DNA from: CAZXVW01 sp964644025 | GTDB taxonomy: Bacteria > Acidobacteriota > Terriglobia > Bryobacterales > Bryobacteraceae | DNA: 46,913 bases | Direction: 5' to 3' | NCBI GenBank assembly: GCA_964644025.1 | Contig: CAZXVW010000005.1 | Location: forward strand, 1-46,913 | Part shown: in pieces, positions 18,014-24,547 of the stretch | How the letters are laid out: every line of letters begins with the position of its first letter | How positions within the stretch are numbered: position 1 is the stretch's first letter | Translations under genes and position numbers: made by a program | The notes under the pieces: model-generated | Database searches by the model: none | Told to the model about the DNA's origin: nothing | The model's input: only the letters and a program-made list of their open reading frames with translations

Positions 18014-19768
18014 ATGAGAACCCGCTACCTTGTCCTGGCCGCAGCCACGATCCTCATCACCCTGTTGGGTTTCACGTTCTTCCCCGGCCACACGTGGCTG
18101 CAGCAGGATACGCAAATCTACGTACCGATCCTGGAACATCTCTGGAACCCGCACGCCCTGGCCCAGGACCCGGTAGCCACTCACCCCCACGTCGCTTACA
18201 CGATCTACGATGAGCTGGCGCTAGCGGGCCGGCGCATCACCGGGTGGGACTTCCACCGGATTCTCACCGCAGACCAGTTGCTGGCCCGCGCGCTGGGCAT
18301 CTTCGGGGTTTTTCTCATCGCCGGCGCCATGGGGCTTTCCCGCCGCCTCGCCCTGCTGGTGGCAGCCGTTTACGGCCTGGGGGCGACCGTTTCCGGGCCG
18401 GCCATGCTGACGGTGGAGTACGAACCGAAGCCACGGGGTTCGGCGCTGGGGCTCGTTTTGCTGGCCGCCGGTCTGCTCGCTCACCGGCGTTACCGGGCAG
18501 CGGGCATCGCGGGAGCCGTGGCGTTTCTTTATCATCCGCCGACGACAATTCCCTTCTGGGGAGTTTATGGCGGATTGGCTGTATTCGGAAGCCGTGATCT
18601 CCGCCGCCACCGGCTGGCCGCGGCTCTGCCGGTAGTCCTGGCCGCCGGGGTTCTTTTTCTGCTCGCCCGGCTCCAGCCGGGAGACCCCGAGCCGCAATCC
18701 TGGTTCGCGCGCATCGACCCGGACGTCATCCCGATCATGAAGATGCGAGCCCCATACACCTGGGTATCGTTGTGGATCGGCGACTGGATCGGGCACTACC
18801 TGCTGCTGTCGGCCGTCATCGGCGCCGGATTGTTCCGTTTGCGCAAAGACATCCCTTCGCCGCTGTGCTTTTTCCTGGCGGGTTTGCCGCTGGCGGGGAT
18901 GCTGAGCCTGGGCGCCTCCTACCTGTTGCTGGACGTGGGCCACTGGAGCCTGATGGCCAAGTTCCAGCCGGCCCGGGCCGTGCTCTTTGTCCCGCTGGCT
19001 GCGGTCATTGTTGCCGCCACCGCCGCTCTCCGCGCGGCTTCAACAGCCGGGGGAAAACCCGTGGCGCGCCTCGGAGAAAGCCTGGGTTGGGGTGTGCTGG
19101 CTTTTGCGATTCCCGTCCAGGCGCGGGTGTCGGAAATCCTGCTGCCTGATCTGTCCGATCCCGCCATCGGCCGCCGCGTGGCGCTCGTGCTGCTGCTGGC
19201 GGCGGCAGCCGTCACCGCCGCCTGGGGCCTGCCCCGATGGCGAAAACCGGGCTGGGCCGCCTGGAGCGCCGCGCTGGTCGCGCCGTTCCTGCTGGTGCCG
19301 TATTTTGGCCATGTGGTGACGGAGCGAAACATGCATCACCCCGAGCTGGACGAACTATCCGCCTGGGCCCGCGCCAACACCGCCGTTGACGCAGTCTTCC
19401 TGTTTCCCGACGCCGGCAGGGGCCACCAGCCCGGCATCTTCCGCGCCCAGGCGCTTCGCGCGGTCTACGTCGATTGGAAAAGCGGCGGCCAGGTGAACAT
19501 GGTGGAGCATTTCGCCCGGCAATGGTGGCAGCGGTACCGCGAGACGATGAGCGGACCGTTCGACCCCTCGGCTGCCCGGCGGTACGGTTCCCTGGGCATC
19601 GATTACATCGTCGTGCAACCGCCCCACCGGCTGCCCGGCCGGCAGCCCGCCTTCCGGAACGCACGCTATCTGGTGTACCGGTTGCAGCCGGGGACAAACC
19701 CCGCTCTTGCTTCCGAAGACGGCAGTGCTCCGGCAGCCAGGAACCGGGACTCCTTCTCCCCGGCTTAG
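18014..19768 (+). CDS. Polytopic membrane protein, GT-C glycosyltransferase-like
   Basis: A 584-residue inner-membrane protein with roughly ten or more hydrophobic segments. The first helix (about residues 7-25) is followed by an acidic loop (WLQQDTQIYVPILEHLW), and HPPTTIPFW lies in a later loop. A soluble C-terminal domain of about 140 residues begins around NMHHPELDELSAWARANT and contains VYVDWKSGGQVN. This layout (acidic first loop, many helices, C-terminal globular domain) resembles GT-C-fold polyprenyl-sugar transferases and DUF6798-type proteins, but no catalytic assignment can be made. The ATG at 18014 begins just before the first helix. The stop overlaps the stop of the convergent DUF1080 gene. 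Confidence 0.65.
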   Translation: MRTRYLVLAAATILITLLGFTFFPGHTWLQQDTQIYVPILEHLWNPHALAQDPVATHPHVAYTIYDELALAGRRITGWDFHRILTADQLLARALGIFGVFLIAGAMGLSRRLALLVAAVYGLGATVSGPAMLTVEYEPKPRGSALGLVLLAAGLLAHRRYRAAGIAGAVAFLYHPPTTIPFWGVYGGLAVFGSRDLRRHRLAAALPVVLAAGVLFLLARLQPGDPEPQSWFARIDPDVIPIMKMRAPYTWVSLWIGDWIGHYLLLSAVIGAGLFRLRKDIPSPLCFFLAGLPLAGMLSLGASYLLLDVGHWSLMAKFQPARAVLFVPLAAVIVAATAALRAASTAGGKPVARLGESLGWGVLAFAIPVQARVSEILLPDLSDPAIGRRVALVLLLAAAAVTAAWGLPRWRKPGWAAWSAALVAPFLLVPYFGHVVTERNMHHPELDELSAWARANTAVDAVFLFPDAGRGHQPGIFRAQALRAVYVDWKSGGQVNMVEHFARQWWQRYRETMSGPFDPSAARRYGSLGIDYIVVQPPHRLPGRQPAFRNARYLVYRLQPGTNPALASEDGSAPAARNRDSFSPA

Positions 19769-20346
19769 TCGAGTGGTTTCATCTTGAGGTTGCGGTAGTG
19801 AACCGTGCTGCCCGGGTCATGCTGCTGCAAGGCCAGGTAGCCTTTCGTGTACGTGTTCTTCTCGTCGATGTAGTCGACCACCGTCTTGCCATTCACCTTG
19901 ATGATGATGTGGTTACCCCTGGCAATAATGTGCTGGGTGAACCAGGTGTCCGGCGGCACGAGCTGTTCCTTGACGTTGACGAAATTGTACAGGCTGCCCG
20001 TTCGCTTCCAGTCCTTGTGAGTGCTGTTGACCTGCGCCTCGTAGCCCTTGGGCCAGCCCGGACCGTAAGCGGCGCGGAAATACATTCCCGAGTTGCTGCC
20101 GTCGCCGATCTTCACCTCGGCCATGAACTCGCAGTCGCCGCACTGCCGCTTCATCCAAAACAAGTGACTGCGCGGACCGTGACCGACAATGGTGCCATTC
20201 TCGACCTTCCAGCTTTGCGGGTTGTCCGCCGCCTTCCACCCATCGAGGGTCTTGCCGTCAAACATGCTGATCCAGCCGTCCTGGGCCGCCAGCGAAATGC
20301 TCCCGCACACGGCGAAGAGCAGGATCCACCAAAAAGCCTTCTTCAT
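19765..20346 (-). CDS. Exported DUF1080 (3-keto-disaccharide hydrolase-like) protein
   Basis: A 193-residue secreted protein: a signal peptide (MKKAFWWILLFAVCGSISLAAQ) and one concanavalin-like jelly-roll domain. Family landmarks are MFDGKTLDGWKA, SWKVENGTIVGHG, FMAEVKIGDGSNSGMYFRA and GYLALQQHDPGSTVHYRNLKM. Some DUF1080 proteins act on 3-keto-glycosides; here the substrate is unknown. The start at 20346 is supported by GGAGG 8 nt upstream. An upstream in-frame extension to 20445 lacks sense as protein. A second DUF1080 gene lies at 21565-22254, and a Gfo/Idh/MocA oxidoreductase, often found with this family, lies at 37629. Confidence 0.85.
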   Translation of the reverse strand: MKKAFWWILLFAVCGSISLAAQDGWISMFDGKTLDGWKAADNPQSWKVENGTIVGHGPRSHLFWMKRQCGDCEFMAEVKIGDGSNSGMYFRAAYGPGWPKGYEAQVNSTHKDWKRTGSLYNFVNVKEQLVPPDTWFTQHIIARGNHIIIKVNGKTVVDYIDEKNTYTKGYLALQQHDPGSTVHYRNLKMKPLD

Positions 20347-20527
20347 TCCCAATGCCTCCAACACGAGCAAGTGTAGCAAACCGGCGGGCGCTATTCCCGT
20401 GACGGCCAGACACACGACTCCCTTTCCTCCAGACAACGAAAGCAATCGATCGGAGGTTACCGGAACTTCGTAGAGGAAGGAAACCGTAAAGGCCGTCCCT
20501 CACGGGCAGCCAGGAATCCCGGTTCGG

Positions 20528-20731
20528 CTAGAGCCGCGATACGTTTTCGGCTTGCAGTCCCTTGGGCCCCTGCTTGACGTCAAATTCCACTTCCATTCCC
20601 TGGTCCAGCGTCCGGTAGCCGTCCATCTGGACCGCGGAAAAATGGACAAATACATCCTCCCCGCTTTCGCGCTGGATGAATCCATAGCCCTTGGCGGGGT
20701 TAAACCACTTCACAACACCTTTTTCTCTCAC
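20528..20731 (-). CDS. Cold-shock domain protein (CspA family)
   Basis: A 67-residue single cold-shock domain, an OB-fold RNA/ssDNA chaperone. RNP1 is KGYGFIQ (residues 14-20) and RNP2 is VFVHFS (27-32); the C-terminal GPKGLQAENV is also standard. The start is GTG at 20731 with AGGAG 9 nt upstream. The leader is long and structured, as in many csp mRNAs: it contains a 6-bp CCCGCC/GGCGGG hairpin at 20751-20766. Confidence 0.96.
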   Translation of the reverse strand: MREKGVVKWFNPAKGYGFIQRESGEDVFVHFSAVQMDGYRTLDQGMEVEFDVKQGPKGLQAENVSRL

Positions 20732-20750
20732 TCTGTAAATCTCCTAGACA

Positions 20751-20766
20751 CCCGCCCACCGGCGGG
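20751..20766 (-). promoter_or_regulatory. Hairpin in the cold-shock gene leader
   Basis: CCCGCC (20751-20756), a 4-nt loop and GGCGGG (20761-20766) form a perfect 6-bp stem just upstream of the AGGAG ribosome-binding site of the csp gene. Stable leader structure is a known control point in cold-shock mRNAs; its role here is inference. Confidence 0.4.
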
Positions 20767-20801
20767 ATGGTTCCGTAAGGTGGACGAGCTAACACGAGAA
20801 A

Positions 20802-20820
20802 CTGAGCTTTATTGTCTCAG
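20802..20820 (-). promoter_or_regulatory. Inverted repeat with -10-like GACAAT upstream of csp
   Basis: CTGAG/CTCAG arms flank an A/T-rich 9-nt centre. On the minus strand GACAAT (20811-20816) could be a -10, which would give a csp leader of about 70-75 nt. The match is weak. Confidence 0.25.
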
Positions 20821-20840
20821 AATCAGGGGGCCGGAGTAAA

Positions 20841-20862
20841 GGCCGGTTCGGAGGCCGGTTCG
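20841..20862. repeat. Tandem direct repeat GGCCGGTTCG
   Basis: Two perfect copies of the 10-mer GGCCGGTTCG at 20841-20850 and 20853-20862, separated by GA. They lie upstream of the csp gene and downstream of the flavoprotein gene. They could be a tandem regulator site; no regulator is identified. Confidence 0.45.
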
Positions 20863-20900
20863 CAGACAATAGCGAGGACGGTTCAGGATCTCGCATCCCG

Positions 20901-21494
20901 TCACCGCTTCGGATGCAATCTCTTCAACAGCCAGGCCATGTTCCGCCCGAGCGTTTTCATCGTTCCGATGCCTTCCTTGTCCTTCCTTACGTCTCCCGGC
21001 TCCCGGCCAATACCCAGGTTCCAATAGCTGGAGCCGGGGACGATCATCTCGCTGATCAGAAAGAAGTGGTTGATCGAGTCGAAGGCGTGCAGCGAACCGG
21101 CCCGGCGCACGGCGATGACGGCCGCGCCCACCTTGCGGCGCAGCAACCCGTCATTGGCGCGCGCCACGTAGCCGGCGCGGTCGATGAGCGCCTTCATTTC
21201 GGCCGTCACGTCGGTGAAGTAAGTGGGCGATCCCAGCAGGATGCCATCGGCCGCCACCATCTTGTCGAGGCACTCGTTGAGAATGTCGTCGGTCACCGAG
21301 CACTGGCGGTCCTTGTTCCGCTTGCATTCCTCGCACGCAATGCAGCCGGCGATCTTGCGCCCTCCAACCTGGACCAGTTCGGTGACGATCCCTTCGCTTT
21401 CCAGTTCCGCAAGAACATAGCGGAGCAGGATCGAAGTGTTCCCGTCTTCGCGCGGGCTTCCGTTAAACGCAACGACTTTGGCTGGCTTCTTCAT
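20901..21494 (-). CDS. Iron-sulfur flavoprotein-like NAD(P)H-FMN reductase
   Basis: A 197-residue flavodoxin-like reductase. NGSPREDGNTS (11-21) is the FMN phosphate loop and GSPTYF a second FMN contact. Between them lies the compact cysteine motif CIACEECKRNKDRQC (C51, C54, C57, C65), i.e. CX2CX2CX7C, which in Isf-type proteins binds a 4Fe-4S cluster. It probably transfers electrons to a small acceptor in the cytosol; partner unknown. The chosen ATG (21494) starts MKKPAKVVAFNGSP, the usual family start; upstream codons in the same frame look non-coding. Confidence 0.8.
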   Translation of the reverse strand: MKKPAKVVAFNGSPREDGNTSILLRYVLAELESEGIVTELVQVGGRKIAGCIACEECKRNKDRQCSVTDDILNECLDKMVAADGILLGSPTYFTDVTAEMKALIDRAGYVARANDGLLRRKVGAAVIAVRRAGSLHAFDSINHFFLISEMIVPGSSYWNLGIGREPGDVRKDKEGIGTMKTLGRNMAWLLKRLHPKR

Positions 21495-21564
21495 GGTTCG
21501 TTTTCCCGGCTTCTTGCCCGGTGGCGGGATCGCGGCCCGTGGATCCGGCGCGCCGTGCGGAACG

Positions 21565-22254
21565 TTACGGCAACTCGCGGATCCGGATGTTGCGGAACCA
21601 TACCGGAGAACCGTGGTCCTGGAGTACAATCATGCCCTGCCTGGCGGCGCCGTACTCGGGGCGCTTGGCGAACTTGCTCTTGGCCACCCGGGCGCGCCAG
21701 TCGGCGCTGTGCAGCTCGTATTCCACCACCTTGACACCGTTGAGCCAGTGCTCGACGTGATTGCCCTGGACCACGATGCGGCCGCTGTTCCATTCGCCGG
21801 CGGGCTTGCAGACCTCCCTGATGGGGGGATAAAGGCCGTAGTCGGCGCCCGCCCGGCGCTCCGGAAGGTTGCGAACCGGGTGGCGGTCATTATCCAGAAT
21901 CTGATACTCCGGACCAGACACCGGAGGGTGGTATCCTTTCGCCACCCGGTACAGGACCCCGCTGTTGCCGCCGGGCGCGATTTTCCACTCAAACCGCAAA
22001 TCGAAATTCCCGTACATGGCGTCCGTGCCGAGTTCGCGCGGGCGTCCTTCCGGGGTCAGACACCCATCCTTGACCACCCACCGGCCCTTGGCCGACTCCG
22101 GTTTCAACAGGTGCCAGCCGGCCGTCGATACGCCGTCAAACAGCAGGTGGAAGCCGGCCGCCCGCTCGGCGGGCGCAAGCGAGGCCGAATCGGCAGCGGC
22201 CGCCGAGGCGGCCCCCAAAAACACCAGTAACAGCAAGCTCGTCACATATCTCAT
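21565..22254 (-). CDS. Exported DUF1080 protein, second copy
   Basis: A 229-residue secreted jelly-roll protein with signal peptide MRYVTSLLLLVFLGAASAAA. DUF1080 landmarks are LLFDGVSTAGWHLL, WVVKDGCLTPEG, FDLRFEWKIAPGGNSGVLYR and MIVLQDHGSPVWFRNIRIREL. It is clearly diverged from the first copy, so this is not a recent tandem duplication. It probably binds or cleaves a carbohydrate outside the cytoplasm; substrate unknown. It is 70 nt upstream of the flavoprotein gene. Confidence 0.85.
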   Translation of the reverse strand: MRYVTSLLLLVFLGAASAAAADSASLAPAERAAGFHLLFDGVSTAGWHLLKPESAKGRWVVKDGCLTPEGRPRELGTDAMYGNFDLRFEWKIAPGGNSGVLYRVAKGYHPPVSGPEYQILDNDRHPVRNLPERRAGADYGLYPPIREVCKPAGEWNSGRIVVQGNHVEHWLNGVKVVEYELHSADWRARVAKSKFAKRPEYGAARQGMIVLQDHGSPVWFRNIRIRELP

Positions 22255-22349
22255 GAAAATTGTTCCAACGCGACCAGTGAACCAAAAGCTGGAAACAGTT
22301 TCAACCCCACCCAGGATGCGCCGTCAACAGCGAACCCACCAGGTAAGTC

Positions 22350-22751
22350 TCACCTCACCGGCTGCGGCAAGCGCTTGGCGCAGTCTTCTAATAACCGGGC
22401 GTTCTTCTGCTTCAGCTCTTCGCGCGGCAGCAGGCTCCGCGGGTCAAAGAAGTGCTCGGGTTCGTATTCTTTCCGGGACCACTCGCAGCCGGCTGTGAAT
22501 TCCAACTCGACCAGGTAGCCGAGAAAGTCAGCCGTGCAGCGCGTCACCTTCCCGGAAAACGAAGCACGCCCGGCGGCGAAACGCAACGGTGTTCCGGCCC
22601 GTACCGGGCGCGAGAACAGCAGCTCCGCCCCGGAGCGCCAGATCTGTTCCAGGTTGACCACTTCCTCGCACTTCCGGCCGAATACATCTTCCCAACGAGC
22701 CGTCACCAGTTCCGAGCACAGGAACCGGTCCCGGGTGTCGTTGCCAGCCAT
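22350..22751 (-). CDS. Conserved PilZ-like protein of unknown function
   Basis: A 133-residue soluble protein. The middle (about residues 25-95) has the beta-barrel rhythm of PilZ domains: GAELLFSRPVRAGTPLRF, GKVTRC, GYLVELEFTAGCEWS. The RxxxR and (D/N)xSxxG c-di-GMP-binding motifs are not present, so c-di-GMP binding is doubtful. The C-terminal 35 residues are a charged helix. The start at 22751 is fixed by AAGGAGG 7-8 nt upstream. It is transcribed away from a true PilZ gene at 23138 across a structured intergenic region. Confidence 0.6.
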   Translation of the reverse strand: MAGNDTRDRFLCSELVTARWEDVFGRKCEEVVNLEQIWRSGAELLFSRPVRAGTPLRFAAGRASFSGKVTRCTADFLGYLVELEFTAGCEWSRKEYEPEHFFDPRSLLPREELKQKNARLLEDCAKRLPQPVR

Positions 22752-22800
22752 TCGCAAGCCTCCTTGGCGTCTCCTGTTATTGCCCGGCGCCCGCCTCCAA

Positions 22801-22814
22801 ACCCCCATGGGGGT
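22801..22814. repeat. Perfect 14-bp palindrome ACCCCCATGGGGGT
   Basis: A perfect palindrome about 50 bp upstream of the PilZ-like gene start (minus). It may be a dimeric-regulator operator in the leader or promoter zone. A hairpin would have almost no loop, so DNA binding is more plausible than an RNA role. Confidence 0.5.
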
Positions 22815-22880
22815 CCGGGTCGCGGAACCAGCGGATTGCGCTTCTTGGTAGCACCTTCCGCTTACGGGTTCTAGTACCCA

Positions 22881-23057
22881 TAGCCTAACATGAGGGTATT
22901 CACAAACAAAGTAAATTCTTTACCTAAGACCGGCGTAAGGGATTCCCCTGAGAGGGCTGCGGCCCGCTTCCTGGTCCCTTCCCTGCTGCCGCAACCAGCC
23001 GTGTCAGGGGCTCTACAGTTTCTCCCTTAGGCTACCGATGGAAATTATGTAGCCCCC
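22881..23057. ncRNA. Candidate structured RNA or riboswitch-like leader, family unknown
   Basis: Within the 386-nt divergent intergenic region (22752-23137), several exact complementary segments nest. TAAGGGA (22936-22942) pairs with TCCCTTA (23023-23029). Inside that, CCCCT (22945-22949) pairs with AGGGG (23006-23010), then GGCT with AGCC (22997-23000), then GCGGC (22959-22963) with GCCGC (22988-22992). Competing pairings exist: TAGCCTAA (22881-22888) with TTAGGCTA (23027-23034), and GGCTAC (23030-23035) with GTAGCC (23049-23054). The strand is undetermined. On the plus strand it would precede a PilZ gene, and GGCTACCGATGG resembles the 3' end of GEMM c-di-GMP riboswitches, but the conserved GEMM core is absent. 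Confidence 0.25.
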
Positions 23058-23137
23058 ACCGGGTTCAGATGCCACGAGCGCCGCACGCGAAACCGTACTG
23101 AAGGCTGCCGGGCGGGACAGCGGCGATGGGATAGCCA

Positions 23138-23542
23138 ATGCGGGATGATCACCGGGACATCGATGTCACGGCTGGCAGACGAGGTTCCGTGACCGACGAA
23201 ACCGCGGAACGGCGGAAGGAACCACGCTATCCTACCGAGGCGCGGGCCGAGGTCACCGAGTTCGGTTCGCAGGGACGCCGTCACTTGGAAGCCCGGATGA
23301 TGAACATTTCAAAATCCGGATTGCGGCTGCGCCTCTCCGAACCCCTTGTCCCCGGCGCCAGGGTGCGGGTGCACTTCGGCGAGGTGCTGGCTTTCGGCGA
23401 GGTTCGATGGTGCCGCGATCTCTGCGGTGACGCTTTCGATGCCGGGGTAAAGATTGATCACACGGTGGAGCACAAACTCGTGGAAAAGCTCCGGCGCTGC
23501 GTCACGGGGGCCGGCGATAAACCGTCCCCCGCGCGGCACTGA
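23138..23542 (+). CDS. PilZ domain protein
   Basis: A 134-residue single PilZ domain, a c-di-GMP receptor fold. RRKEPR (residues 25-30) matches the RxxxR motif and NISKSG (56-61) the (D/N)xSxxG motif; both are needed for ligand binding. The rest follows the barrel pattern (GARVRVHFG, AFGEVRW, FDAGVKID). No output domain is fused, so it would act through a partner. An in-frame GTG at 23189 is an alternative start that keeps the domain whole. The next gene, an AAA ATPase, begins 111 nt downstream. Confidence 0.85.
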   Translation: MRDDHRDIDVTAGRRGSVTDETAERRKEPRYPTEARAEVTEFGSQGRRHLEARMMNISKSGLRLRLSEPLVPGARVRVHFGEVLAFGEVRWCRDLCGDAFDAGVKIDHTVEHKLVEKLRRCVTGAGDKPSPARH

Positions 23543-23653
23543 GCATGGGGTCGGGGCCCGGAGCAATGATGCAGCGGCGGTTCACGGCGGGACCATCCCG
23601 GTCAGGCGCGGCCGTCCGGACAAAGCGTATGGTGGAAGAGAGCGGGTGAGCGC

Positions 23654-24457
23654 ATGGAACTGTTTGCACGAAAAATGCCGTTGCCATACCGGATGCAGGA
23701 TCTGGTAGTGCCGGAAGCATTGCGGCTCGAACTGGAACTGATGGCCGCCTGGGTGCGGCATCGCAAGAAGGTACTGGAAACCTGGGGCTTCGCCAGCCGC
23801 GCGCCAATGGGCCGCGGAGTCTCGGCCGTGTTCACGGGTGCGGCGGGCACGGGGAAGACCATGGCGGCGCAATGCCTGGCGAGCGAGTTGGGCATGCAAT
23901 TATACCGGGTGGATCTGGCGGTGATCGCGGCGAAGTTTCTACCGGCCACGGAGGATTCCCTCGGAGAGCTATTCGCCGTTGCCGGCCAGGACCCGGCGGT
24001 GCTGTTGTTCGACGAAGCCGAGGCGTTGTTCGGCGGCGGAGGGCCGCGTGCGGCGTCCAGGCGGGCAGAGCAGCCCGGGGGGCCTCTGGCCGGCGAGCTG
24101 CTGGACCGCATCCTGGATTATGAAGGCGTGGCCATTCTCGCGGCCGGTGAGCGGGGCCGCCTCGATGACGCAATTGCGCGCCAGTTGCGCTTCCACCTGG
24201 AGTTCCCCGTTCCGGGCGAAGAAGAACGGCTGTGGATTTGGGAAGGCATGTTCCCGGCCGAGGCCGAGCGCGCCGAAGAGCTGAACCTGGCGGCGCTGGC
24301 CCGGCGGCATGAAGTGACCGGAGGAGAGATCCGCGATGCTGTCCTGGCAGCCGCGTTTCTGGCGGCGGCCGCTGACCAGCCCATTGGAATGGATCACCTG
24401 GAGCGAGCCCTCCGGCACATTGCCTCCAGGAAGAGACACCGCGGCAAACTCCGGTAG
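23654..24457 (+). CDS. AAA family ATPase (eCIS-associated/Afp15-like type)
   Basis: A 267-residue single AAA module. Walker A is GAAGTGKT (62-69) and Walker B is VLLFDEAEALFG (Asp120, Glu121). The segment KKVLETWGF..GRGVSAVFTG and the C-terminal RFHLEFPVPGEEERLWIWEGMFP are the pattern I associate with ATPases of extracellular contractile injection system clusters and related stand-alone ATPases. Compared with that pattern, the IGETE pore-loop region is altered (KFLPATEDSL). The paired arginines after LDDAI are RQLR rather than RR, which may affect the Arg finger. No sheath, tube or baseplate gene lies nearby, so its client is unknown. Confidence 0.78.
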   Translation: MELFARKMPLPYRMQDLVVPEALRLELELMAAWVRHRKKVLETWGFASRAPMGRGVSAVFTGAAGTGKTMAAQCLASELGMQLYRVDLAVIAAKFLPATEDSLGELFAVAGQDPAVLLFDEAEALFGGGGPRAASRRAEQPGGPLAGELLDRILDYEGVAILAAGERGRLDDAIARQLRFHLEFPVPGEEERLWIWEGMFPAEAERAEELNLAALARRHEVTGGEIRDAVLAAAFLAAAADQPIGMDHLERALRHIASRKRHRGKLR

Positions 24458-24522
24458 CGGCGGCGCGCTGGCAGCCCCGGCACAGCCGCGTACCGTCGCG
24501 CCCGGCGGCCGTCAAACGCTGG

Positions 24523-24528
24523 TAGAAT
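24523..24528 (+). promoter_or_regulatory. Extended -10-like TAGAAT before the decarboxylase gene
   Basis: TGG-TAGAAT, ending 19 nt before the ATG at 24548; AGGGTGA in between may serve as a weak ribosome-binding site. Confidence 0.4.
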
Positions 24529-24547
24529 CACAGCAGGGTGACCAGCG

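Noticed and set aside
22950..23010. SRP (4.5S) RNA or 6S RNA on either strand
   Set aside because: The SRP GGAAG/AGCA core and the 6S central-bubble arrangement are not recognisable, and the nested hairpin is too short for 6S RNA.
23030..23041. GEMM-I c-di-GMP riboswitch suggested by GGCTACCGATGG
   Set aside because: The conserved upstream part (GGCAAACC, GAAA tetraloop, GACGCAAAGCC) is not found on this strand within 120 nt, so only an unassigned structured element is reported.
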